Shown in pieces: positions 9,215 through 18,331 of a stretch of 64,000 nt of DNA. The notes under the pieces were generated by a model, which was given only the letters and a program-made list of their open reading frames with translations, searched no databases and had not been told where the DNA came from. The translations under genes and the position numbers were made by a program. Source of the stretch: Gammaproteobacteria bacterium. GTDB taxonomy: Bacteria > Pseudomonadota > Gammaproteobacteria > DSM-16500. Where the stretch lies: NCBI GenBank assembly GCA_013816845.1, contig JACDDU010000004.1:186001-250000 (forward strand), read 5' to 3'. Every line of letters begins with the position of its first letter. Positions within the stretch are counted from its first letter, which is position 1.

Positions 9215-10064
9215 AGGTATATTATTATTTTTTTTTATTAAAAATGAGACTTATAGTAACAAATTTTTTTCCCTAGAACTACTAGTAGAGTGATTGTAAT
9301 TGCCCGAAGTAATTTTTTAGCCAAGCATTTATAACGCATATATAAATATTAAGCCAAAAAGGGTGGTGGATTCAGGTCTTTAAAATTTTTATTTTAATTG
9401 CTTATTTTTTCTTTATGAAATTTTATCCATAGCAAGAGGATAACTAACGATATCGAAGTGTAAACATTGCGGTAATATCTATGACAATATTTACAAGAAA
9501 GCAATTTAATTGGCGTCTTTATGAGATGGGGTAATTGCTTTCGTTATTGCTATTAAGATCTGCTATCAGAGATAGAATTAACCAAGAAATACAATATTAA
9601 TTTATAATGAAAATTAATGTAAGCGTCTGTCATGGATGTTCAGAAAAATGTAGCTCAACTTACATTAATAAGCATTAATAAAGTTAGCATCGTGTGAATA
9701 GAGTCATCTCTGTCTACCTTAATTCTTTTATATTTCGACCATAAGATGAATTATATGATGAAGCGCTTCCTTTGCGTGCATTGAGCTGAGAAGCAAGAGT
9801 TTAAATCATATTTTCATTAGAATTGATCGCATCATAAATCTTAGTGAGTTAGGTAAAAAAAGTTTGTACAATACACATCCTCATGATATTTTTAATTAAA
9901 TTTTTTTTAAAAGATATTTAATTGAGTTTGAACTTGTCTAATGTAGTTTGGTAATCAATTTAAGCGAACGACCATTACCTAGAAGAAAATAAAGGGGGGG
10001 AGATTAATCATTCCTTCTTTATCCTTTTGCGACTCTTTGGATATCCACAAAATTAGGAAGCTTT
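9215..10064. other. Long AT-rich intergenic region
   Basis: About 850 bp without a convincing reading frame on either strand. It probably holds the promoter of the minus-strand gene at its left end and that of the PQQ-type gene at its right end (an AGGAAG ribosome binding site precedes 10065). A run of seven G lies near 9994-10000. I see no RNA gene. Confidence 0.5.
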
Positions 10065-11324
10065 ATGATTTCACGGATACTATTACCTATTTCATTCCTT
10101 GTTGTTTTGCTAAACCCAATTTTAGCTGAGGCTATTAAGCCCTCGTTAGGTAAGCCGGACTTAATCTCTACTGATAAAATCACCTACGAATGGGATTTTA
10201 ATGCAGGCGGCTCAATGAATACACCTGCGATTGGTACAGATGGCTCAGTCCTTAGCTTTCGGGATCATAAAAGTAATCCCACACTCTATGCTCTTCATCC
10301 GGATGGTAAAATTAAATGGAAATATGATGCTGCCGATTTTGACATAACTAATTTTCAGCTTGATCAAAACGATAATGTCTATCTATATGCGAGCGCTCAC
10401 CGGCTGAGAGCGCTGGACAGCTCTGGTCATCATCTTTGGAGCACTAATTTACCGAGTTTAGATTGGGCCGATATTATGGTTCAAACCTCACATACAATCT
10501 TTTGTGATACAGATAAGTCTACTCTCATTGCAATCAATAAAACTAATGGCATGATTAAATGGCGCTTAGCACTTGACGAAGCACCAGCTCATCCAAGCAT
10601 CCATATGTTAGCAACAGATACTGACCATACTTATCGGCTTCTACATAATAATATTATTATCGCTGTTGATGCCGCAGGTAAGGAAAAATGGCGTAAAATT
10701 TTTAATCTAAATGATGACATACGAATCTATTACCAGAAAGATACGCTGTATACCCTCGTTAATAAAAAGCTTTTTGCTTTCACTGATGATGGTAAAGAAA
10801 AATGGCACATCGATTTGAACGATAAAGATTTTCCTGTCAAAATTGATTATATCAGGATTGATTCGAACAATATTGCTTATGTTATCTGCCATCTATACAA
10901 ACAAGGCGATTTTATTACAGCCATATCTGCTGAGGGAAAAAAACTGTGGGAATCAGAAGCATTCCCTACACTGGGTGGCATTACGACAGTGCGTGTGGAT
11001 GAAAAGGCACAACAACTCATCATTGTTACAGATCCTGCCACTGAAATTTATGGCGCAATGTATGCTTTTAACGTAAAAAATGGTAAAAAGCTCTGGCAAT
11101 CAAATACGCATTATTCGGTCAAAAATTTTATTAGTACGCAGAATCGTTACATCATCCATTCTGGAAGAAGCCCTAGACTTGTTTCAGTATATGATAAAAA
11201 TGGTAATCGACTTTGTTTGTATTTTCCTCTTGATATAAAGTGGGGCGTTGCTGCTGATCCAGAGACGAATCGAATATATATCACAACCGCAAATGGTTTG
11301 GCGTCGCTGGGTATATGTCAATAA
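10065..11324 (+). CDS. Exported PQQ-type beta-propeller protein (BamB-like fold)
   Basis: The 419-aa product has an N-terminal signal peptide (about residues 1-23, ending NPILAEA) with no lipobox Cys, so it should be free in the periplasm or secreted rather than a lipoprotein. At least seven PQQ-like blades are visible by their tryptophan-docking repeats: GKIKWKY, GHHLWST, GMIKWRL, GKEKWRK, GKEKWHI, GKKLWES and GKKLWQS. This is the fold of BamB and of quinoprotein dehydrogenases. It is not placed near other bam genes and lacks a lipid anchor, so a BamB role is unlikely; a binding or scaffold role is a guess. The start is set by AGGAAG eight bases upstream. Confidence 0.8.
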   Translation: MISRILLPISFLVVLLNPILAEAIKPSLGKPDLISTDKITYEWDFNAGGSMNTPAIGTDGSVLSFRDHKSNPTLYALHPDGKIKWKYDAADFDITNFQLDQNDNVYLYASAHRLRALDSSGHHLWSTNLPSLDWADIMVQTSHTIFCDTDKSTLIAINKTNGMIKWRLALDEAPAHPSIHMLATDTDHTYRLLHNNIIIAVDAAGKEKWRKIFNLNDDIRIYYQKDTLYTLVNKKLFAFTDDGKEKWHIDLNDKDFPVKIDYIRIDSNNIAYVICHLYKQGDFITAISAEGKKLWESEAFPTLGGITTVRVDEKAQQLIIVTDPATEIYGAMYAFNVKNGKKLWQSNTHYSVKNFISTQNRYIIHSGRSPRLVSVYDKNGNRLCLYFPLDIKWGVAADPETNRIYITTANGLASLGICQ

Positions 11325-11418
11325 TTTTTTTATATAACCTAAATGTCAATGTTATTACTCCGTAACAAGATAACTTACGCTAATATATAATGATGGAAGT
11401 GAATTTAGATTGAAGTAT

Positions 11419-11473
11419 TGCAATTGACTCCAATAGTCCAAAAATTTATTTTGGACTATTGGAGTCAATTGCA
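11419..11473. repeat. Perfect 25-bp inverted repeat with 5-nt loop
   Basis: The arms 11419-11443 and 11449-11473 are exact reverse complements, separated by five bases. It lies 95 bp after the end of the propeller gene. The stem is AT-rich and not followed by a T-run on either strand, so it is not a textbook terminator. It may still act as an mRNA 3' stabiliser, an RNase III substrate or a small mobile hairpin. Confidence 0.85.
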
Positions 11474-11575
11474 GAAAAAAGCTGCATAACCCCAAAAAGG
11501 GCGTTTAATAGATCTTTCATTATTGAAATAAATAGATTGAACAAATAAGATAGGAATTTACTAAAGAGATTACCT

Positions 11576-11965
11576 ATGAAATACAATTTCGTTACAATGG
11601 TCGGTTTAATTTTTTTTATAAATATTCAAGCGGGGATGGCATCGCCAAATCCTAAGCCAGACATTTGTCCAGATGTCAGTATGATTCAAAAAGTGATGAT
11701 GAATAACAGTGTCCAACAGTTAAGAGGTGGTGAATGGGTCGCAAATGCAAGCCGAAATCGTTTTGGAACTCGTTATTGTTGGGCATTTAGCACAAGTGCA
11801 TTTCCAGCAAATAATAAAGATGAGGCTATAAAAAAAGCTCAAGCTCTTCTTTTATCGCTGCGTTTTGTGGAAGGTCCTGTGCCATTTTTTAGTGATTGGT
11901 CTTGCCGTTATCAAAGTGGTCTGGGTTATGGTTATGCTGTAACACCTACTTTTTATGATTGTTAA
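11576..11965 (+). CDS. Small secreted protein with four cysteines
   Basis: The 129-aa product starts with a signal peptide (KYNFVTMVGLIFFINIQAGMA, cleavage likely after MASP or AGMA). The mature part has four Cys (ICP, RYCW, SCRY, YDC), enough for two disulfides, and aromatic-rich stretches (RYCWAFS, LGYGYAV). A predicted helix (DEAIKKAQALLLSL) sits in the middle. I cannot name a function. The gene stands alone just after the long inverted repeat and is one of several small exported proteins in this region. Confidence 0.7.
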   Translation: MKYNFVTMVGLIFFINIQAGMASPNPKPDICPDVSMIQKVMMNNSVQQLRGGEWVANASRNRFGTRYCWAFSTSAFPANNKDEAIKKAQALLLSLRFVEGPVPFFSDWSCRYQSGLGYGYAVTPTFYDC

Positions 11966-12068
11966 CTCACTATCATTTAATCTAACTCCTGCCAGATTTT
12001 GAGATTCATTTTGTATTGAATTGTTGTAGTCTGTTATTTATTAGGACAATACTTCTCAAATATTTCCA

Positions 12069-12568
12069 GTGATAATGGAGGCGCCTTATGTATGCAAATC
12101 AATGCAAACCCTTTATTTTGTCATTTTAATTTTCTCCATCATGCTAGGTATTTGTTGTCATGATTTTGCAGAATTTATTGAAACAGCAAATCAAACTGCC
12201 TCCTACGTATATCATATGAATGATCCAAAATTTTTTAGTCATTTTGAAGCTATGAAAAATCGGTATCATTTATTTAACTGAAAGCCAGAGCTGAAGAAGC
12301 TAAAATGATATGTTGAAGTGATGATGAAAACAGTGAAACCAAGTTAAATGTGGTTACCCAGAAATATGAAGCGAAATTAAAAATATTTATTGGCATGCTC
12401 ATTAATGAGCAGGAGAAAGAATTATTAAATGACTTCATGAAAGCTTCACGTATAAAGTTCACTCTAGAGGTTAAAGCTTATCTGTTCTTCTCATCCAATT
12501 TTGCTTTTAATCTTAACCACATAAAGCGCTCGTTTAAAATTTCTCTTTATATTTATATAAAACATTGA
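12069..12568 (+). pseudogene. Probable decayed gene, two fragments
   Basis: A 70-codon frame (12069-12281) contains one hydrophobic segment (LYFVILIFSIMLGICC) and a short helical tail, then stops. After it, another frame from about 12283 reads KARAEEAKMI, meets a TGA, and continues without a break through NVVTQKYEAKLKIFIGMLIN to TGA at 12566. The pieces look like a membrane-anchored coiled-coil protein disrupted by a frameshift and a nonsense codon. Each piece alone is too short and composition-biased to trust, so the call is tentative. Confidence 0.35.
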
Positions 12569-12709
12569 TTTCAGCTAAAATTTGACAAAATAGCTTAATA
12601 ATTCTTAATTTTTTGTTAAGAATATTAATTCAGATGCGCACCCATAAAATTTTATAAGTAATGTCTCATTAATCATGGCTTAAGGTATTGCCAGTAATAT
12701 GTATGAACC

Positions 12710-13723
12710 ATGAATAATTACACGCCACAAATGTCTGCATATGATGCTGACTTATCCCAGCGAATTCTTTTTGCCATTACAACTTTCCCCAAGATCAGGA
12801 GGGAGTATGTTTTATTGGAAAATCTAAGACTGGTATACAAAGAAATAAATGAAAACCATAAAAAAGAATTAAAGTTGTTAAACGCAATAAATCAAAACGA
12901 TAAGCTACATTCTCTTGCGCTTAATTGTTCAAAATTATCTTACTACCAACGATTACTACCGTATTTAAACGAATATGCTATAAACTTGTTAAATACACCG
13001 ATTATTTCCTTTAATTATTTAAAGGATTTGACTATAGAGGAAGTTCATAGTCTTTTATTTGAAACCCAGGTTCAAACGCTTCCAGAAGCTAGTACTCTGG
13101 CTCAACTTAAATATAATTTGACTAAACAATCATCCTGTTTTAATGAATATTTATGCAAACTCGATAATGAACCTAAACCTACCCCCGGATCAGTCCTAAA
13201 CAAATTTAAGCAAATTACCCCAGAATTAGCGCTAGAGATATTTGGTCCTGATTATAAGAAATCTTTAAAAGATATAAATAAGAGTGGAAAAAGATTTTCT
13301 ATATCCATCACGCCAAAAACTCCAGTTAATGTACAGCATAATTCTGATAATAACCAAAATCTGGATAATCAAGATTCAACTAAATTAAAAGCTTCATCTA
13401 TAATTGATTATTCTGTTACTCACAGAGGTACAATCTCCAAAATTCAGGAAGCGGAATTCATAGATGCAATCTGTAAAAATATTTTTTCGAAAAATTATAG
13501 GGCGGAAACTTCTCCAAGGAGCAATCAACTTAGCAATGATAACCATAACTTTAATTCCGTCGCTACAATCAACATCGATAATGTAGTCTCGCCTATTTCG
13601 TTTTTCAATTCCAACCAATCCCCTCATTTGGCCCAAACCGAAGACGACGACCCTTTTAATATAAAACCAGAAGATTTGAACGCTAACACCACAGATATAG
13701 TAAGGGGAAACGTTAGAAAATAA
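12710..13723 (+). CDS. Hypothetical protein, candidate effector
   Basis: This 337-aa protein is unknown to me. Residues 1-190 are helical, with a Tyr- and Leu-rich segment (YYQRLLPYLNEYAINLL). From about 195 it becomes Ser/Asn/Pro-rich and probably disordered (VQHNSDNNQNLDNQDSTK). The C-terminal 40 residues include an acidic patch (EDDDPFNIKPEDLN) and a basic end (NVRK), broadly like type IV effector tails, although this is weak evidence. There is no signal peptide or membrane segment. It has no close neighbours: 144 bp from the decayed gene before it and 420 bp before the next gene. Confidence 0.6.
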   Translation: MNNYTPQMSAYDADLSQRILFAITTFPKIRREYVLLENLRLVYKEINENHKKELKLLNAINQNDKLHSLALNCSKLSYYQRLLPYLNEYAINLLNTPIISFNYLKDLTIEEVHSLLFETQVQTLPEASTLAQLKYNLTKQSSCFNEYLCKLDNEPKPTPGSVLNKFKQITPELALEIFGPDYKKSLKDINKSGKRFSISITPKTPVNVQHNSDNNQNLDNQDSTKLKASSIIDYSVTHRGTISKIQEAEFIDAICKNIFSKNYRAETSPRSNQLSNDNHNFNSVATINIDNVVSPISFFNSNQSPHLAQTEDDDPFNIKPEDLNANTTDIVRGNVRK

Positions 13724-13731
13724 ACGAATAA

Positions 13732-13753
13732 AAAAGTAAAAATTCTTACTTTT
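13732..13753 (+). terminator. Weak AT-rich terminator-like hairpin
   Basis: Just after the preceding stop, AAAAGTAA and TTACTTTT can pair across a 6-nt loop, so the descending arm itself ends in a T-run. The stem is weak (8 bp with two G-C pairs). Confidence 0.35.
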
Positions 13754-13920
13754 AATGAGCCAATTGTGTTCGTACATTCTTTAAGTTTTCCCTGCGCTTA
13801 TCCAACAATATACTCACAACCTAAAATATTTTGAAAAGATTTTTATTTACTAATTTGTACCATCTTTCGTTCCCTGAATTAGAGAACGTCTTTGCAAGTC
13901 AAAATCGTTTAGATAGATAA

Positions 13921-13994
13921 GATCAAATACCTCACATTTGATCAAATTCCAATGGATGGTAGGCTAATTGGCTATCAACATTTGGATTAGCCTA
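13921..13994. repeat. Two adjacent inverted repeats
   Basis: GATCAAAT pairs with ATTTGATC across 7 nt (13921-13943), and TAGGCTAAT pairs with ATTAGCCTA across 17 nt (13960-13994). They lie 150-220 bp upstream of the small secreted protein gene at 14144, in an otherwise empty 420-bp gap. The first could be an operator; the second could be a hairpin. Function is unknown. Confidence 0.5.
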
Positions 13995-14143
13995 TGATTG
14001 AATGCGCGCAGTACGTGGCTCATCCAAAGAACATATAGTTCTTACTTATAAAAGTCATACACATTTCTTATTATATTTAATGAATGATTTGATTTATTAT
14101 CCTGAACTGAGACCTTGATATTTAAAAATAAGGCGGCATTAGC

Positions 14144-14506
14144 ATGATGAATAATAAAATAAAATTTGGATTAATCATTACTGTACTGATCTATAGCGTT
14201 AATTTATTTGCTGATATTATAATCCGACCCGGGCAAAGATATGAGCAAACTTTCGACGAGCTCACACCTGGAACTTATAAATTAACCTGTAATATTGAAA
14301 ATTTATATCACGTAAACAGATCCATTGATTTGAATGTGACCATCAACGATATGAATTATTATGCTAATCTTCCGCAGAGATTTAATATCTACTCTAAAGA
14401 CTTTATTCGAATATCAACAAATAAAATTAATTTACTTTTGACCAACTTAGATTTTCAATTTCCTATCAATCTATTAAAATGCCAAGTTGTTCATACTTAT
14501 AATTAG
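14144..14506 (+). CDS. Small secreted protein
   Basis: The 120-aa product begins with a signal peptide (KIKFGLIITVLIYSVNLFA, cleavage likely after NLFAD or LFA). The mature chain is beta-rich by composition (IIIRPGQRYEQTFDELTPG) with two Cys that could form one disulfide. An AAGGCGG ribosome binding site lies upstream of tandem ATG codons. It is the same size class as the disrupted secreted gene at 7802, with a similar beta-rich, aromatic pattern, but I cannot show homology by eye. Function unknown. Confidence 0.65.
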   Translation: MMNNKIKFGLIITVLIYSVNLFADIIIRPGQRYEQTFDELTPGTYKLTCNIENLYHVNRSIDLNVTINDMNYYANLPQRFNIYSKDFIRISTNKINLLLTNLDFQFPINLLKCQVVHTYN

Positions 14507-15075
14507 TATTGTCAGAAATATTAATTATTTGTTTTGTTAAAATTTTTATTATTCTTGTATCAGGAATCATGTAGCTCTCTACTAATCATTAAAAATTACT
14601 GAGCCGGTTAATGAAAGTGACATGCAAGAAGAAGTGAGTAAAGATAGATAGAATAAAAAATGTAACGCTTAATATCTTTTAAGTAATCCCTTAATCTTTT
14701 AGACAACGCAATTTATTAACGGCGAAAATTCATATTTCAATAATGGTCATTATTTAAGAATCCGTGCACCGTGATGTTTTTGTTAGGATGAGAACAGGGC
14801 CAAAAAAGAATGTACCATATAGTATCTATACGGTTATTGGCCAACTCTCTTTCTATTTTAAGCAAAAAAGAAATGATTTTATGACAATAATACGGACGAA
14901 TTATTTACTATGGAAGTCGGCGCATTATAAGTACCGAAAAACTAACAAGACCGACTTCCAGCAAATTATATCCATGTTGTTCAAAGCCCTAAATTAGCAA
15001 AAACTAATCATCATCTAAAACACAATAGTCATTGAAGGTATTGCATTTTGCGAATGAATATTTCTAACTGGGTTG
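14507..15075. other. Intergenic, no convincing gene
   Basis: Short open frames occur here but have no credible start and odd composition. A pair of 10-bp arms (TGGAAGTCGG at about 14909 and CCGACTTCCA at about 14951) could form a hairpin with a 30-nt loop. Nothing else stands out. Confidence 0.4.
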
Positions 15076-15996
15076 TCAAAAAGATTTTCCTTGCAAGGTA
15101 ACGTCATCATTTTCATTTTGATCGTGAGGGAAACTAGGAGCTTGAGTGTGTTTCGGTACAGAGGAAAAGAAACTGTGCTTGGATGGTGATGGTTTTCCTT
15201 CAAAAGATTTAATTTTTTTAATATCATGCAGGTCATGCAATGAACTTAAAAGCGAAGTGGATTTAGGATAGAGTGTCTCTATGGATTTTTTATTGGCAAT
15301 GTGTTTTTTAAGATCATCCATTGTTTCACAGACCCCAATCAAAGCCATCCCAATCAACAAACCATATATTGGATAAATTGGTAGGAACGGAGCTAATAAA
15401 ATAGTAAAACCAATACTTGCGCCTAAAAGACCGAGTGTAAATAATAATTGGAGAGAAGAGTTTAAGATGGATTGATCCGTTTTCTCAGTTGGTTTGGTTT
15501 TTAGTTTTACTTGAGCTATTTTCGCTTCAAGAAGATTTAAATTAGGCAGGTCCACCTTTTTAATAACTTGTGTTACTGCATTAGTGATATCGATTAGTTT
15601 TTCGAGTCTTTGTAATTCTAAATCTTTTGTAGCTTTATCAAAATAATTTAAATTAAGTGCATTTAAACAATTGTAACCGGCGTACGAAAGATAAGAATCA
15701 AAGTTGTTTGCTTGGCTATCTAATTGCTTTAAAGAAGCAAGTAATAAACTAGATGCATGTTCGTATGCAAATCGCAGACACTCTAATTGAAATTCTTTAT
15801 CTACGTAAGTTTTATTTGATTTATTATTTGTGAGATACTCTCTAACCTGATTAACTAAACTTCTATAATTTCCGAGATTTGCTTCATTAATAAATGCGTT
15901 GTAGTAGTCTTTAATTTTTTCGTTATCCGTTTGATCGATGAGGTGCTGGTAGTCTAAAAGCGTAGAGGGTTTGGGGCTAAAATTTCTATTTAACAT
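15076..15996 (-). CDS. Two-helix membrane protein, candidate effector
   Basis: A 306-aa protein of unknown function. Residues 1-175 are helical and charged, with coiled-coil potential near 120-165. Residues about 183-225 form a hydrophobic hairpin of two membrane helices (LLFTLGLLGASIGFTILLAP, then IYGLLIGMALIGV). A short Ser/Pro-rich tail (about 265-306) ends DDVTLQGKSF. A cytosolic helical domain plus one transmembrane hairpin and a polar tail is a common layout in Legionella effectors that insert in host membranes, and this is the basis of the guess. A good promoter lies directly upstream. Confidence 0.65.
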   Translation of the reverse strand: MLNRNFSPKPSTLLDYQHLIDQTDNEKIKDYYNAFINEANLGNYRSLVNQVREYLTNNKSNKTYVDKEFQLECLRFAYEHASSLLLASLKQLDSQANNFDSYLSYAGYNCLNALNLNYFDKATKDLELQRLEKLIDITNAVTQVIKKVDLPNLNLLEAKIAQVKLKTKPTEKTDQSILNSSLQLLFTLGLLGASIGFTILLAPFLPIYPIYGLLIGMALIGVCETMDDLKKHIANKKSIETLYPKSTSLLSSLHDLHDIKKIKSFEGKPSPSKHSFFSSVPKHTQAPSFPHDQNENDDVTLQGKSF

Positions 15997-16033
15997 TGAT
16001 TTTTTATACTCAATAAATCTAAATTAGATATTT

Positions 16034-16062
16034 ATTGTACGAAAATTGTTATAATCTTTCAA
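16034..16062 (-). promoter_or_regulatory. Sigma-70 promoter of the two-helix membrane protein gene
   Basis: On the minus strand TTGAAA is followed by exactly 17 bases and TACAAT. The -10 ends 37 nt before the start codon, giving a 5' leader of about 30 nt. This is the best promoter match I noticed in the window. Confidence 0.6.
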
Positions 16063-16388
16063 GTTTTAAAATTGGGTTGATCACAACGTAACCTAAAGTT
16101 AGTAAAACTTAATCAAAAATTGCACAATGCTTGATGAGTCGATGTTAAGGGGCAGTAACGACCTCTATGTCGGAATAAGTATCTCTACCATCAACTGACC
16201 TAGGAAAGAGGAAATAAAGAGTATGATCTAGCTAGCTTGAGTCCTTACCTGACAGAGCACATTAAGCGTTTCGGAGGTTTTCATATCGATATGTAGATTA
16301 CTCCCAACAAAATTAATGAGGCAAGTAAATCACGAGGTTAGTTACAACATTTACTTGCTAACCAAAATAATAATAGGGGAGTTATTAA
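16063..16388. other. Intergenic, divergent genes
   Basis: A spacer between two divergent genes with no coding remnant that I can support. A GGGGAG ribosome binding site precedes the gene at 16389. Confidence 0.4.
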
Positions 16389-16736
16389 ATGCATAAATTG
16401 TTTCAAAACATTAAATTTAAGATAGACGATAGAAAACAAAAACATAATCAATTAAGAGAACTTGAAAGACGTGGTCGTAGAATACCTTCGCTGTCTGATC
16501 CAGAAGAGATACAGAATGCTTGGCTTAGAATGAAAGAAAATAAAGAAAAAGTAGCTTTAGATCATAGGAAGGAATATGAACGTCAGAAGTTAAGATTTAA
16601 ATTTAGTCAAATGCCTCTTTCATTGAGTGATCCAGAAGAAGTACAAGAAAGCTATTTAAAACGTGAAAAAGAAAAGGAAAAAATTATTGATGAATATGTA
16701 GATGCAAAAGAAAAATTATTTCAACTCAGGAAATAA
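16389..16736 (+). CDS. Small coiled-coil protein with an internal duplication
   Basis: The 115-aa product is highly charged (Lys, Glu, Arg) and almost wholly helical. It contains two copies of a unit of about 40 residues: SLSDPEEIQNAWLRMKENKE at about 36-55 and SLSDPEEVQESYLKREKEKE at about 77-96, each followed by a Lys/Glu-rich helix. The conserved SLSDPEE probably caps a helix. A strong ribosome binding site (GGGGAG, 8 nt before ATG) supports expression. No membrane or export signal. Function is unknown; a small structural or binding protein is plausible. Confidence 0.7.
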   Translation: MHKLFQNIKFKIDDRKQKHNQLRELERRGRRIPSLSDPEEIQNAWLRMKENKEKVALDHRKEYERQKLRFKFSQMPLSLSDPEEVQESYLKREKEKEKIIDEYVDAKEKLFQLRK

Positions 16737-17500
16737 ATAGCATTAAAATATGAAGTTGATTGAACTGTTAATCTTAATAGGAATGATAGTCCTTTGTTAT
16801 TGCAATTTATTATGAAGTATTGATGGAGAAGCAATGCTCTTCTTCGTTGAAGGGGACAGTTGTGGAATCAGTGTATAACTCGTCATTTATTTCGATTCTA
16901 TTCCCCGGCCTAAAAAGGTTAGAAGCACAAAGCATGAGAAAAATTATATCACTTCTACTAACTCACTTGCATTAAGCTTAAAGACACCCATCTCAATTTC
17001 CTCATTAAATTAGAATTATCATCCTTTGGTCAAGTTTGATAATAAGAAAATAACTTAAAGAGGTTGATGTTGTCCCAAAACTTGAAAATTTTATGGTAAT
17101 AATCTTTTGGAACTACAATAAGAAGAGATAACTGTTATAATTTTCTGTTTGTTAGTACTTAATTAAGGCTACCCGTAGTAAAAGGAAGATGCTTCCTATT
17201 TCTATCAGCGCACCTTTATTTATTAAGGAGCATAATTGAATGTATTCTTTGTGATACGCTTTAAAGAGTTGAATAGCATGTCTATGAGAAAAAAGTATTA
17301 TCCTCAACCAAGATGGAATTAAAAAATTAACGATACACATTTGCCTCATCAATATAAGAACCATGTAAATCTTAGGGAACAGTGTGCAAGATGCAAGGTA
17401 GGCATGGATCGTAACCGTTCAACATATACCCCAGAAGGAGTTGTAAAGTATTAATTTATTACTATACAATGCAACGATAAATTAGAAAAAAGAAAATTTT
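16737..17500. other. Long intergenic region with doubtful short frames
   Basis: About 760 bp. A 50-codon frame (ATG at about 16823) and a 70-codon minus-strand frame (17152-17364, hydrophobic) are present, but both lack ribosome binding sites and recognisable features. I do not count either as a gene. Confidence 0.4.
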
Positions 17501-17974
17501 ATGCAAAAACCAAAGATAGCTTTATTTTTAATTACTTCTGTTGTGCTTACCGCAAGTTATGCAAATTATCCTCAGCATGTCCAAGTATGCTTAGAAGTTA
17601 ATGATAATACACCGAGCTATGGCTTTGAGGCGGGTTTTTACAGTTCTGACTTATTTGATTTCGGCAATTACACAAAGTATATTAAAAATGGCCGTATCTG
17701 TGTGAAGCATACTTATAATCATGGTCCTAAAAACTTAAGGTTTAGTATTAGCTCAGATGATCATGTTGAACGACATGGACATAGATCTAGGATACTTGTT
17801 AGGCCAGATCATAGCTGTGGTTTTTTAATTGCTCGTAACAGCTCTTTTTTGCTTAGTAACTACCAACGTACAGATAAATCAAATGAAGGCTGGAATTTTA
17901 AAATAAAGCAAACAACATCGGTTAATGGATATGCGTACACTTACGCACTACATTGCGAACATGCAACGGGGTAA
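17501..17974 (+). CDS. Secreted protein with four cysteines
   Basis: The 157-aa product has a signal peptide (KIALFLITSVVLTASYA, cleavage likely before NYPQ). The mature part is beta-rich and aromatic, with four Cys (VQVCLE, GRICVK, HSCGF, LHCEH) that could form two disulfides, and a His-rich stretch (DDHVERHGHRSR). It is probably periplasmic or secreted. No family is recognised. It is another solitary member of the group of small exported proteins in the first 18 kb. Confidence 0.7.
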   Translation: MQKPKIALFLITSVVLTASYANYPQHVQVCLEVNDNTPSYGFEAGFYSSDLFDFGNYTKYIKNGRICVKHTYNHGPKNLRFSISSDDHVERHGHRSRILVRPDHSCGFLIARNSSFLLSNYQRTDKSNEGWNFKIKQTTSVNGYAYTYALHCEHATG

Positions 17975-18331
17975 TACCTAAAGTTATAGGACATGACAAT
18001 TCAAAAAAATCAGTTATGGGCTAAAGTAATCCATGCATTGATTAAGTAGCCGGTATATTTCCTCAAAAGCAAAATTGATTACTGCAAATACTCGGCAACT
18101 TTGATTGGTCCAACTTAACTTATATGGACAAGTCCTTTTAATTTATCAAATTGTGGCTATTACAGAAAATTGCCTTCTAAAAGGATGAAAGAAGGCGGAC
18201 GCAATTAGTAAGATGAGATAATGTCCAAAACATTGGCGCTCCATGGGATTCATTGCCCGTAATTGAGGAGAATCAAGAGCGCCAAAATCTCTGCCAGCCT
18301 ATAACGTTGCGCGCAGTATTTTAGACTAAAT
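17975..18331. other. Intergenic between convergent genes
   Basis: About 350 bp with no gene and no clear terminator; it includes several short direct GGC/GCC-rich patches (near 18190-18300) but nothing I can assign. Confidence 0.4.

Noticed and set aside
10065-11324. BamB outer-membrane assembly lipoprotein
   Set aside because: The fold is similar, but the signal peptide has no lipobox Cys and no bam or der gene is adjacent.
13394-13777. 127-codon minus-strand frame
   Set aside because: It lies opposite the coding strand of the hypothetical gene 12710-13723, which has the better start and composition.
14764-14997. 77-codon frame with many basic residues
   Set aside because: It begins with GTG, has no ribosome binding site, and its composition looks like translated noncoding DNA.
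17152-17364. 70-codon hydrophobic minus-strand frame
   Set aside because: No ribosome binding site or recognisable feature; hydrophobic runs arise easily from T-rich DNA.
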